Shown in pieces: positions 1-6,143 of a DNA stretch of 7,682 nucleotides. The notes beneath the pieces are model-generated. The model worked only from the letters and a program-made list of their open reading frames with translations, was not told the origin of the DNA and made no database searches. The stretch covers positions 1-7,682 of the forward strand of contig DHUL01000006.1 of assembly GCA_002409145.1 (NCBI GenBank), in the 5' to 3' direction. The translations under genes and the position numbers were made by a program. Source of the DNA: Bacteroidales bacterium UBA5235 (lineage in GTDB: Bacteria > Bacteroidota > Bacteroidia > Bacteroidales > VadinHA17). Position 1 is the first letter of the stretch. Every line of letters starts with the position of its first letter.

Positions 1-536
1 GGTTTGGTGAGGTCATAATGAAATCCCTCCATCCTGTAATATACCTGGAAGCCGTACCGCTCAAACAGCCCCTGGTAATATGGATGGTTATAGGCTACCT
101 CAAACGAGGGGTGTGTGAATCCGCTCACCAGCAGTCCCCAGTACTTATCTGTCTCACCAAAGTTTATGGGGCCGTCCATAGCCTCCATGCCCCTGGTGCG
201 GAGCCACTCCCTGGCGGTATCGAAGAGCATTCCGGCCGCAGTGTCATCATCGATACATTCAAAAAAACCTATGCCGCCGGTGGGCTGGTCATAAGTCTTT
301 GCTATGTTGAAGTCGATGAAGGCTGCGATGCGCCCGATGAGGCTGTTGTCATCGCCGGTGAGAACCCACCTGGCAGCTGTGCCATGCTTGTAGTAGGGGT
401 TTACGGAGGGATCGAAGATGCCGCTGATATGTTGGTCCAACGGGCATACCCATGTATCGTCATCTTTATAGATGACCTTTGCGGTGTCAAGGAACATCCT
501 TTCCGTTTTCCTGTCGGTGACCTCGATGAGCTTCAT
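1..536 (-). CDS. GNAT-family N-acyltransferase, 3' end outside window
   Basis: I read this frame directly from the reverse complement. It begins with ATG at 536-534 and stays open for 178 codons to the window edge, so the C-terminal part is missing. An in-frame TAA lies four codons upstream of the ATG, which fixes the start within this frame. AGGA about a dozen bases upstream is a weak ribosome site. The protein has a GNAT-like pattern: the strand GGIGFFECIDD (residues 87-97), a helix LFDTAREWLRTRGM (104-117), then DGPINFGETDKYWGLL (121-136) and HPYYQGLFERYGF (151-163). This resembles the larger two-part GNAT proteins common in Bacteroidota, which are usually annotated only as N-acetyltransferase. 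The acyl donor and acceptor are unknown. The gene starts 24 bases after the stop of the acyl-CoA ligase gene, so the two are probably cotranscribed. That makes a long-chain acyl-CoA donor conceivable, but this is inference. Family assignment comes from memory of the pattern, not from a search. Confidence 0.75.
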   Translation of the reverse strand, partial: MKLIEVTDRKTERMFLDTAKVIYKDDDTWVCPLDQHISGIFDPSVNPYYKHGTAARWVLTGDDNSLIGRIAAFIDFNIAKTYDQPTGGIGFFECIDDDTAAGMLFDTAREWLRTRGMEAMDGPINFGETDKYWGLLVSGFTHPSFEVAYNHPYYQGLFERYGFQVYYRMEGFHYDLTK

Positions 537-560
537 ATGATGATTTTAATTCCTGCCTGG

Positions 561-2339
561 CTACTTGTTATAAACCTGTTCAACCACAGTGCTGTATTTC
601 TCCTGGATGAATTTTCTGCGAAGCTTGAGTGTAGGCGAAAGCTCGCCGGTGACAGGACTCCATTCGTCCTTGACCAACCTGAACCGGTTTATCCTCTCCG
701 GCGGGCTGAGCCGCCTGTTCATCTTGCTGACCTCAGAGGAGAAGAAAGCCAGTACCTCGGGCAGTGTGATCAGCTCTTCATTGTTGGAGTAGTTAACTTT
801 CCTGGTAGCTTTCCAGTCCTCAAAGTACCTGAAATTTGGAGAGATCAGTGCGCTGGCAAACTTCTCATGCTCGCCAATTACCATGATCTGGTCAATGATG
901 GGTGACTCCTTGAAGACATTCTCCACTATCTGCGGGGCGATGAACTTTCCGTTCGAGAGCTTGAATATCTCCTTCTTGCGGTCAGTGACCATCTGGAACC
1001 TGCCTTCCTCGATATGACCCAGGTCGCCGGTGCGGAACCATCCCTCCTCATCGAATACCGAGGCGGTCAATTCGGGATCATTGTAGTATCCGAGCATGAC
1101 ATTGGGTCCTTTGCAGAGAATTTCTCCGTCTTCAGAGATCTTCACCTCTACCCCTTCGATGGTCATGCCTACGGATCCCAGCTTCACCATGCCCTTTTCT
1201 GTCCGGTTAATTGTGATGATGGGTGAGGTTTCGGTCAGGCCGTACATGTTGATGATTTTAATACCGGCTGCCCAGAACACCCTTTCCAGCCTGGGCTGGA
1301 GGCTGGCGCCGCCGCAGCCCACAATGCGGACGTTGCCGCCAAGGGCTTCCCGCCATTTGCTGAAGATGAGTTTGTCAGCCAGCCTGAGCCTCCTCTCGTA
1401 AAACCAACCGTTTTCGCCGAATGGCTGGTATTTCAGTCCCAGGTTGACTGCCCGGAAGAAGATCGACTTCTTTAGTCCGGTCAGGTTCTTGCCTTTGGAG
1501 ATGATCACATCATAGAATTTCTCCAGGACACGGGGTACGGCATCGAAGCCGTCTGGCTTTATCTCCTTCATGTTGATGGCGATGGTACCCATGTTTTCTG
1601 CGTAATAGATGCTGGCGCCGCTGTACTGTGTCTGGTAGTTGCCCATACGGCCGCCAACGTGGCACAGGGGCAGTATGCTGAGGTATTTGTCTGTAGGTTT
1701 CAGGTTGAACACTGAAGCTGCCGAGATGAAGTTACTTACCATGTTCCGGTGTGAGAGCATAACTCCCTTGGGTTTGCCTGTGGTGCCGGAGGTATATATC
1801 AGCGTGGCGAAGTCGTCAGGTGCAATCTCTTTCTTCAATGCCTCCACTGCCTGTTTCGTTCCGGCTGAGCAGTTTCTTCCTGTTTCGACAATCTCCAGCC
1901 AGTGTGCCACTCCGTCGATCTCATCGAAGGAAAAGACGCGGCAGGAGAGGTCGGAGTGTGCCAGGGCCGGCTGAATTGTCCTGTAGAGTTTCCTGTCAGA
2001 GACGATGATCATCTTCGCGCCGGAGTTCCTGATGATGTACTCATACTCTGTGGCGGAGAGTGAAGTAAAGACAGGAACGTGCACCACACCTATCATAGAC
2101 ATACCCATATCGGCAAAGTTCCATTCCGGGCGGTTGGCAGAGACGGTGATGATCTTGTCGCCCCGGCGGAATCCCGCTTCGTACAGGCCATAGCAGAAGC
2201 TGTATGATTTGTCGATGTATCCGGCTGTACTGTATTTTATCCAGGTACCGTTCTGCTTGAAGCAGAGGGCGTCATCCTTGTCGAAGTGCGACCTGTACCT
2301 GTCGAGCAGGTCAAAGGTTCGCGAGACGTTCTGATCCAT
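561..2339 (-). CDS. AMP-forming long-chain fatty acid--CoA ligase (ANL superfamily)
   Basis: This 592-residue protein probably activates fatty acids to acyl-adenylates and then acyl-CoA thioesters in the cytoplasm, feeding lipid synthesis or beta-oxidation. The hallmark motifs of the adenylate-forming superfamily appear in order: the phosphate-binding loop TLIYTSGTTGKPKGVMLSH (179-197), YGLTE (366-370, A5), GWFRTGDLG (433-441, A7, with the ribose-binding Asp), DRKKEIFKLSNGK (453-465, A8 hinge) and the C-terminal SPTLKLRR (568-575, A10), in which Lys572 is the expected adenylation lysine. Length and the DRKKEIFKLSNGK form fit the eukaryote-like long-chain acyl-CoA synthetase branch (FAA/ACSL, FadD15-like), which is frequent in Bacteroidota, rather than short-chain acetyl-CoA synthetases. 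The gene is intact and no catalytic residue appears to be missing. No Shine-Dalgarno site precedes the ATG, as is usual in this phylum. It is the first gene of a probable two-gene unit with the GNAT gene. Chain-length preference cannot be read from the sequence. Confidence 0.95.
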   Translation of the reverse strand: MDQNVSRTFDLLDRYRSHFDKDDALCFKQNGTWIKYSTAGYIDKSYSFCYGLYEAGFRRGDKIITVSANRPEWNFADMGMSMIGVVHVPVFTSLSATEYEYIIRNSGAKMIIVSDRKLYRTIQPALAHSDLSCRVFSFDEIDGVAHWLEIVETGRNCSAGTKQAVEALKKEIAPDDFATLIYTSGTTGKPKGVMLSHRNMVSNFISAASVFNLKPTDKYLSILPLCHVGGRMGNYQTQYSGASIYYAENMGTIAINMKEIKPDGFDAVPRVLEKFYDVIISKGKNLTGLKKSIFFRAVNLGLKYQPFGENGWFYERRLRLADKLIFSKWREALGGNVRIVGCGGASLQPRLERVFWAAGIKIINMYGLTETSPIITINRTEKGMVKLGSVGMTIEGVEVKISEDGEILCKGPNVMLGYYNDPELTASVFDEEGWFRTGDLGHIEEGRFQMVTDRKKEIFKLSNGKFIAPQIVENVFKESPIIDQIMVIGEHEKFASALISPNFRYFEDWKATRKVNYSNNEELITLPEVLAFFSSEVSKMNRRLSPPERINRFRLVKDEWSPVTGELSPTLKLRRKFIQEKYSTVVEQVYNK

Positions 2340-2579
2340 GGTGGTTAATAAAAGAAAATATGGTTAGAGGTTACCCTCCGCAAGATAATGAAAAAAGTAT
2401 TTCATGATGAGGTCACTGCAGAATATCCGGGCCCTTCCGGGATGATCTCCGGGCTTTTACGACTCTGACAGATACAATGACAAAGGGAACCAAGGGAACC
2501 AGGCTGATGAGAATCCTGGCTGTTATTATCACTGTGGCAAGCTGGCTGAATAGGATATTATCTCCTCAGAAGTTCAGGG
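2340..2579. other. Intergenic spacer upstream of the acyl-CoA ligase gene
   Basis: This 240-base stretch lies between the ligase start and the FISUMP stop, both on the minus strand. It should hold the ligase promoter and the end of the FISUMP transcript. It contains a perfect tandem duplication of the 9-mer AAGGGAACC (2483-2491, 2492-2500) and a GC-rich patch around 2428-2456 with repeated CCGGG. No convincing hairpin followed by a T-run was found on the minus strand after the FISUMP stop. An open frame of 37 codons on the plus strand (2477-2590) is discussed separately and is not annotated as a gene. Confidence 0.6.
2392..2422 (-). promoter_or_regulatory. Weak candidate promoter for the ligase-GNAT unit
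   Basis: On the minus strand TCTG (forward 2419-2422) is followed after 19 bases by TACTTTTT (forward 2392-2399). The Bacteroidetes consensus is TTTG-N19-21-TAnnTTTG, so each box has one mismatch while the spacing is right. It would place the start of transcription roughly 45 bases before the ligase ATG. This is only a candidate, because A/T-rich DNA produces such matches by chance. Confidence 0.3.
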
Positions 2580-3305
2580 TTATTCTTTGATACATCTTAC
2601 AGAGTAGCCTGCCCTTTTCCTGTCATTGGATAATTCCAGGTAGGTATCGCCTGAATAGATATAATAAGAATACGCATAATTTGCGTCGTACTCTGTACTG
2701 CTCCACCAGCAGGCGTATTCACCAATCCCTTCATACGAGCCAAGAGAAGACCGGTAACCGGAGGGAAGGGCTGCGAAGCTGACGGCATCGCTGGCATCTG
2801 TGTTGGGATCTTCCCAGCGGGGATGAGCATCGGGAACCGTTCGCCTGCTTTTGAGCTTACCTCCTGCCACCTCTGCTCCACCCAGATAGTCAATCAGCTC
2901 CTCCCAGTCTGCCTCCGTCGGGATCCGCCAGCCTACCGGGCAGAGTCCCCTGGAATCAGTAACGGCATACCAGTTATAGAGCCTGCCGTAGGCATTTAGT
3001 ACTCCAGACTCGTTATCCAGCCCGTCGACATAACTGGGATGATAGATGCAACATGCCTCAGCGGCGCCGGCCCACTCAAAATCTGAATATAAGTTGGTCA
3101 ACAACCAGGAACCGTCCCGATAACTCCCTGTGCGAAGGTTTTCCTTCATCCACACCTGGTTGCCTATCGTCACGGTTTTATAAACATTCCCCTGAACATC
3201 TTTAACCACTTCGGATTCCTCCTGCTTTTTGCAGGATGGCAGAAATAGCAGCGCTACCGTGATCATCACAATGATCTTGGCCCAAATCCTAACAGATCTT
3301 TTCAT
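2580..3305 (-). CDS. FISUMP-domain lipoprotein (Fib_succ_major paralogous domain)
   Basis: This 241-residue protein has a lipoprotein signal: a basic N-terminus (MKRSVRIWAK), a hydrophobic core (11-22) and a lipobox LPSC with Cys25. The residues after the cysteine (KKQEESE) are Lys- then Glu-rich, which resembles the lipoprotein export signals of Bacteroidota and suggests outer-surface display; this is inference. The rest is one FISUMP domain (TIGR02145/PF09603 type). Recognisable parts are DVQGNVYKTVTIGNQVWMKENL (36-57), YGRLYNWYAV (106-115), LCPVGWRIPT (121-130), ALPSGYR (179-185), WWSSTEYD (200-207) and the terminal GYSVRCIKE (233-241). The family was named from Fibrobacter succinogenes and is abundant in Bacteroidota. 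It has a C-type-lectin-like look, but its biochemical role is not established. The gene is complete. It is transcribed divergently from the MACPF gene through a symmetric promoter region, so the two may share a regulator. The start is supported by the signal peptide. Confidence 0.92.
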   Translation of the reverse strand: MKRSVRIWAKIIVMITVALLFLPSCKKQEESEVVKDVQGNVYKTVTIGNQVWMKENLRTGSYRDGSWLLTNLYSDFEWAGAAEACCIYHPSYVDGLDNESGVLNAYGRLYNWYAVTDSRGLCPVGWRIPTEADWEELIDYLGGAEVAGGKLKSRRTVPDAHPRWEDPNTDASDAVSFAALPSGYRSSLGSYEGIGEYACWWSSTEYDANYAYSYYIYSGDTYLELSNDRKRAGYSVRCIKE

Positions 3306-3406
3306 TGTATACTCTATTTAATGTCACTTCCTAAATAAGAGAATAACCAGTGATAACAGACAGCAAATCAATACCGGGATTTACCGTTGCAGTTGAAATT
3401 TCTAAT

Positions 3407-3437
3407 CAAAATTACAACGCGAATCAGATTAAGTCAA
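3407..3437 (-). promoter_or_regulatory. Bacteroidetes-type promoter driving the FISUMP gene
   Basis: On the minus strand CTTG, with its TTG at forward 3435-3437, is followed after exactly 20 bases by TAATTTTG (forward 3407-3414). TAATTTTG matches the Bacteroidetes -7 consensus TAnnTTTG perfectly. The -33 box differs from TTTG at the first base only. The expected transcription start is near 3400. The -33 box lies within the left arm of the inverted repeat. Confidence 0.65.
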
Positions 3438-3477
3438 GTTTATTTTATCCCGGCCGGGAGGAATAAAAACTTGACTT
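3431..3477. repeat. Inverted repeat with palindromic core, candidate operator
   Basis: The arms AAGTCAAGTTT (3431-3441) and AAACTTGACTT (3467-3477) are perfect 11-base reverse complements. Between them, nearly at the same centre, lies the perfect 10-base palindrome CCCGGCCGGG (3449-3458). The intervening arms (TATTTTAT and GGAATAAAA) are also partly complementary. Each outer arm supplies the -33 box of one of the two divergent promoters. This is a plausible binding site for a symmetric regulator acting on both genes. It could also fold as a cruciform. A terminator role is less likely because no gene is read into it from either side. Confidence 0.7.
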
Positions 3478-3501
3478 TCAGGCTCAAATGGTCTAACTTT
3501 G
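3471..3501 (+). promoter_or_regulatory. Bacteroidetes-type promoter driving the MACPF gene
   Basis: CTTG, with its TTG at 3471-3473, is followed after exactly 20 bases by TAACTTTG (3494-3501). TAACTTTG is a perfect TAnnTTTG -7 box and the spacing is within the 19-21 range of the phylum consensus. The expected start of transcription is near 3508, giving a leader of about 30 bases. The -33 box sits in the right arm of the inverted repeat, and its layout mirrors the minus-strand promoter base for base in spacing. Confidence 0.7.
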
Positions 3502-3539
3502 ATTTAACATCCTGATTCCCAAACTCTAATCCGCTAGTT

Positions 3540-5090
3540 ATGAATACATTATCTACTATTTTCAAGCCACCCGACAGCCGGGTTCGTTACATTTTTCCGG
3601 CCTTTACAGCCCTCTTCTCAATAATGGTTTGCATTTCCTGCGACAAGCTTCCAGGGCCTTATGACCCCTTTGATAACCCGGAGACTATTGACGGATTCAT
3701 GGACCTCGGTGCAGGATACGACGTATTCGAGAATTTCGCTGATGAAATGAAAGTCAAGGAACACATACTGGATTACGGTATGCTTAATGCTGACGGGCTG
3801 GTTGAGAAGAAGGACATCGAGAACACCACCTTCATGAAGACCTCAGGCACAAGCATACAAACCTATTCGAGCGCTCTCAGCGCTTCGGTGGGCTTGCAGG
3901 GAAGCTACATGTTCTTTAGTGGCTCAATTAAGACAAACTTTTCCATAGAGAGATACACATATGACTCATACTCGTTTGCCACCTACCATATACTGAGCAA
4001 CAAGTATCAGCTCCGGTTACCCACTGACTGGGATGCCGGCGACCTGAAACCTTACCTGACCACACAGGCCAGGAGCAAGCTCAATGACCCGAATGTTCTG
4101 CCTTCAGTTATTTTCGACATCTATGGTACCCACTGTATGACCGGTGTCGTTGTGGGTGCAAGATCAGACTACAGTGTGTCAGGGCGGACACGTGACGTCA
4201 AGGAGGGAGTCAGTGTGTCGGTTTATGCCGAGGCAAGTTTCTCGAAGGGTTACGGTTCGGGGTCAATCAATACCTCCGTGGTTTCCCAGCAGGAGTTTGA
4301 CCAATTTGCGTCGAATATGGAGCAGCACCTCGAGGTATATGGAGGAGACAGTCAGCTGGGACATAATATCATCAGCAAGAACGACTATGATTCATGGCTT
4401 AACAGTATCCCCAACAAACTGGTATTCTGCAATTACACACAAAACGGCCTTATACCTGTATGGGAGTTCTGTGATGACGATGCACGCAAAAATGAATTGC
4501 TCCAGTATTACTCAACAAGTTGGGCATCAGACAGGGAGATTTCGGTATACCCCACCCCCCGCTTCTGCATACTTGATATAATGGTGGTGGACAGTCCTAT
4601 GCCCCCCAACCCTTACCGTGTTAACGGCAGGGACTACCACAAGCTTCCATACGATCTCAATAAGGGATCCGGTGGCGCCACATTATGGTTATATTATCTG
4701 CCGGGTCTCGAAAATGATGTGATCACTCCTGTTGCTGCAATTGGTACAGTTAACACCACCGACGGAGAAAAGCTTACCGATCTTGGTACAGGTTTCGTAA
4801 ACATAAATGTTGATCTGAACAGGGGAGCCGGCGGAGATTACATTCTCCTCGCCTACCGGAAAAGGGCAGATCACGCTGACTATTTATTGACAGGTCTGAT
4901 GATCTGGGATCGCCATTCCACTTATGTGTACAGCCTTGGCACAGGAGCGGCCCCTGCCTGGACCTGGATCGGGTTGCTCCAGCACGGCACCAGCATCCTG
5001 CAGGACCTTAACGAAGCAGCAGATGGCGAATATATATATCTTTATTACACCAACCAGTTCGTGGAGCAGAGCGCCTTACCGGGAAGATAG
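3540..5090 (+). CDS. MACPF (perforin-like) lipoprotein with C-terminal beta-prism-like domain
   Basis: This 516-residue protein is probably a secreted or surface pore-former. A hydrophobic signal (about 17-33) ends in CISC with Cys34, a plausible but atypical lipobox. The MACPF domain covers roughly 55-335. It contains the signature Y-G-T-H (195-198), with Gly206 at the expected place but Ala207 where the second Gly of the consensus normally stands. Ser/Gly-rich segments around 101-135 and 222-248 are where the membrane-inserting helices of the family lie. The closing segment KLVFCNYTQNGLIPVWEF (293-310) is also typical. From about 340 the protein has three copies of a D-L-N motif (372, 425, 489), each followed by a Gly-rich turn and an L/Y-x-Y strand, as in MABP/beta-prism domains that bind membranes or sugars. 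Known Bacteroidales relatives include the BSAP antimicrobial proteins, so killing of related bacteria is a reasonable hypothesis, not a demonstrated role. The gene is intact, with no Shine-Dalgarno site. Confidence 0.9.
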   Translation: MNTLSTIFKPPDSRVRYIFPAFTALFSIMVCISCDKLPGPYDPFDNPETIDGFMDLGAGYDVFENFADEMKVKEHILDYGMLNADGLVEKKDIENTTFMKTSGTSIQTYSSALSASVGLQGSYMFFSGSIKTNFSIERYTYDSYSFATYHILSNKYQLRLPTDWDAGDLKPYLTTQARSKLNDPNVLPSVIFDIYGTHCMTGVVVGARSDYSVSGRTRDVKEGVSVSVYAEASFSKGYGSGSINTSVVSQQEFDQFASNMEQHLEVYGGDSQLGHNIISKNDYDSWLNSIPNKLVFCNYTQNGLIPVWEFCDDDARKNELLQYYSTSWASDREISVYPTPRFCILDIMVVDSPMPPNPYRVNGRDYHKLPYDLNKGSGGATLWLYYLPGLENDVITPVAAIGTVNTTDGEKLTDLGTGFVNINVDLNRGAGGDYILLAYRKRADHADYLLTGLMIWDRHSTYVYSLGTGAAPAWTWIGLLQHGTSILQDLNEAADGEYIYLYYTNQFVEQSALPGR

Positions 5091-5152
5091 CAGTTCTGCA
5101 GGCAGTTTGAAACATTTCAGATATTTTAGTTGTTCCTCCTTGAAACAGAGTA

Positions 5153-5998
5153 ATGACAGAAAATCTTTCTGATATGCTGAAGGGAGGGATTAACGCCCAA
5201 GGTGATGACCGGATGGCCCCTGTGATGCCCGTACTGTTTGTAGGTCACGGCAGCCCGATGAATGCCATTGAGGAGAACGAGTTTGCAGCCGGTTGGCGCG
5301 AGATTGGCAGGGTGCTGCCGCGTCCCTCTGCGATACTATGTATCTCAGCCCACTGGCAGTCGAAGGGCACAAAGGTGACAGCAATGGAAAAACCGGAAAC
5401 CATTCACGACTTCGGGGGCTTTCCCTATGAACTGTATGAGGTGCAGTACCCTGCTCCCGGCAGTCCGGAGCTGGCCCGCACCACTGCCGGGACGATACGC
5501 GACAGGGTTGTTGACCTTGATATGACCTGGGGGTTTGACCACGGCGCATGGAGCGTGCTCAGGAGGATGTATCCCGCTGCCGATATTCCGGTGGTGGAGA
5601 TGAGCCTCGACTACCTGCTTAAACCACAGCAGCATTATGACCTGGCGCGTGAACTCTCGCCTCTGCGCAGAAAAGGGGTGCTGATAATAGGCAGCGGCAA
5701 CATGGTGCATAACCTGGGACTGGTGTCGTGGGAGAATATGTACACGTCAGGATTTGCGTTCGACTGGGCCATGGAGGCCGGTGAGGCAATGAAAAAAAGC
5801 ATCCTCAGCGGTGATCATGCTCCTCTTATCAATTACAGTTCGCAGGGTACAGCCTTCAGGCTCGCTATACCCACCCCGGAGCACTTCCTCCCGCTGCTCT
5901 ATTCACTGGCACTGAGAGAGCAGGATGAACCGGTGGAGCTGTTTAACGACAAGCCCGTCGCGGGATCGCTGACGATGACCTCGGTAAAGATCGGATGA
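5153..5998 (+). CDS. ygiD: 4,5-DOPA-type extradiol dioxygenase, YgiD/LigB superfamily
   Basis: The protein resembles E. coli YgiD along its length. It belongs to the class III extradiol ring-cleavage dioxygenases (DODA family), cytoplasmic metal enzymes that open catechol rings. The conserved His residues are present: GHGSP (His32), SAHW (His67), FDHG (His130), MVHN (His186) and PEHF (His244). His32, His67 and His186 match the spacing of the three metal ligands known for YgiD. Other family signatures are IHDFGGFP (84-91) and YPAPGSP (99-105). The physiological substrate in Bacteroidota is not known. The start is uncertain. The ATG at 5153 gives 281 residues and an N-terminal extension relative to E. 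coli, while Met21 (5213) or Met25 (5225) would give a protein closer to the usual 260-270. No clear Shine-Dalgarno site decides between them. The gene lies 62 bases after the MACPF stop, with no obvious terminator between, so read-through is possible. Confidence 0.92.
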   Translation: MTENLSDMLKGGINAQGDDRMAPVMPVLFVGHGSPMNAIEENEFAAGWREIGRVLPRPSAILCISAHWQSKGTKVTAMEKPETIHDFGGFPYELYEVQYPAPGSPELARTTAGTIRDRVVDLDMTWGFDHGAWSVLRRMYPAADIPVVEMSLDYLLKPQQHYDLARELSPLRRKGVLIIGSGNMVHNLGLVSWENMYTSGFAFDWAMEAGEAMKKSILSGDHAPLINYSSQGTAFRLAIPTPEHFLPLLYSLALREQDEPVELFNDKPVAGSLTMTSVKIG

Positions 5999-6025
5999 CA
6001 ACCGACTGGCCGTTAGGCAGATAAG

Positions 6026-6055
6026 TTTGCAACCCCGGACGGTGAATATTTTTTG
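6026..6055 (+). promoter_or_regulatory. Candidate promoter for the DUF1846 gene
   Basis: In the 145-base spacer after the dioxygenase gene, TTTG (6026-6029) is followed after 17 bases by TATTTTTTG (6047-6055). This is one base longer than the TAnnTTTG -7 box, and the spacer is slightly short. The TTTG-to-TTTG distance is one base under the usual range. It is a moderate match that would give a leader of about 80 bases. The remainder of the spacer shows no clear hairpin terminator. Confidence 0.35.
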
Positions 6056-6130
6056 TCTCCGCTGAATCAGCCTTACAAAGAAAATTTACTTAATATTGGA
6101 AGCTGATCCTGATCGATGTCGGGATTTTTC

Positions 6131-6137
6131 AGGGGAG
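6131..6137 (+). promoter_or_regulatory. Strong ribosome binding site of the DUF1846 gene
   Basis: AGGGGAG lies six bases before the ATG at 6144. It stands out because the other complete genes here have no recognisable Shine-Dalgarno site, as is typical of Bacteroidota. It supports the chosen start. Confidence 0.6.
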
Positions 6138-6143
6138 AGCTAA

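Larger units (their letters stand above)
3306..3539. promoter_or_regulatory. Divergent control region between FISUMP and MACPF genes
   Basis: This 234-base intergenic stretch separates two divergently read genes. It holds a candidate promoter for each strand and an inverted repeat between them, all listed as separate entries. From the predicted promoters the FISUMP transcript would have a leader of about 95 bases and the MACPF transcript one of about 30. No Shine-Dalgarno sequence is seen before either ATG. No riboswitch-like fold was recognised in the longer leader. Confidence 0.75.

Noticed and set aside
18..905. Long open frame of 295 codons on the plus strand
   Set aside because: It lies antisense to the GNAT gene and the 3' part of the ligase gene, both of which have clear family motifs. 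Its translation shows no recognisable domain, and it spans two real genes and their spacer.
2424..2461. GC-rich CCGGG repeats followed by CTTTTA as a terminator
   Set aside because: Only short, mismatched stems can be drawn, the T-run is four bases, and no plus-strand gene ends upstream of it.
3441..3468. The CCCGGCCGGG palindrome read as a transcription terminator
   Set aside because: No gene is transcribed into it from either side, and its outer arms coincide with two promoter -33 boxes. A regulatory site explains it better.
5091..5152. Promoter in the MACPF-dioxygenase gap (TATTTTAG with TTTG upstream)
   Set aside because: The spacing between TTTG and TATTTTAG is only about 12 bases, far below the 19-21 expected, and the -7 box has a mismatch.
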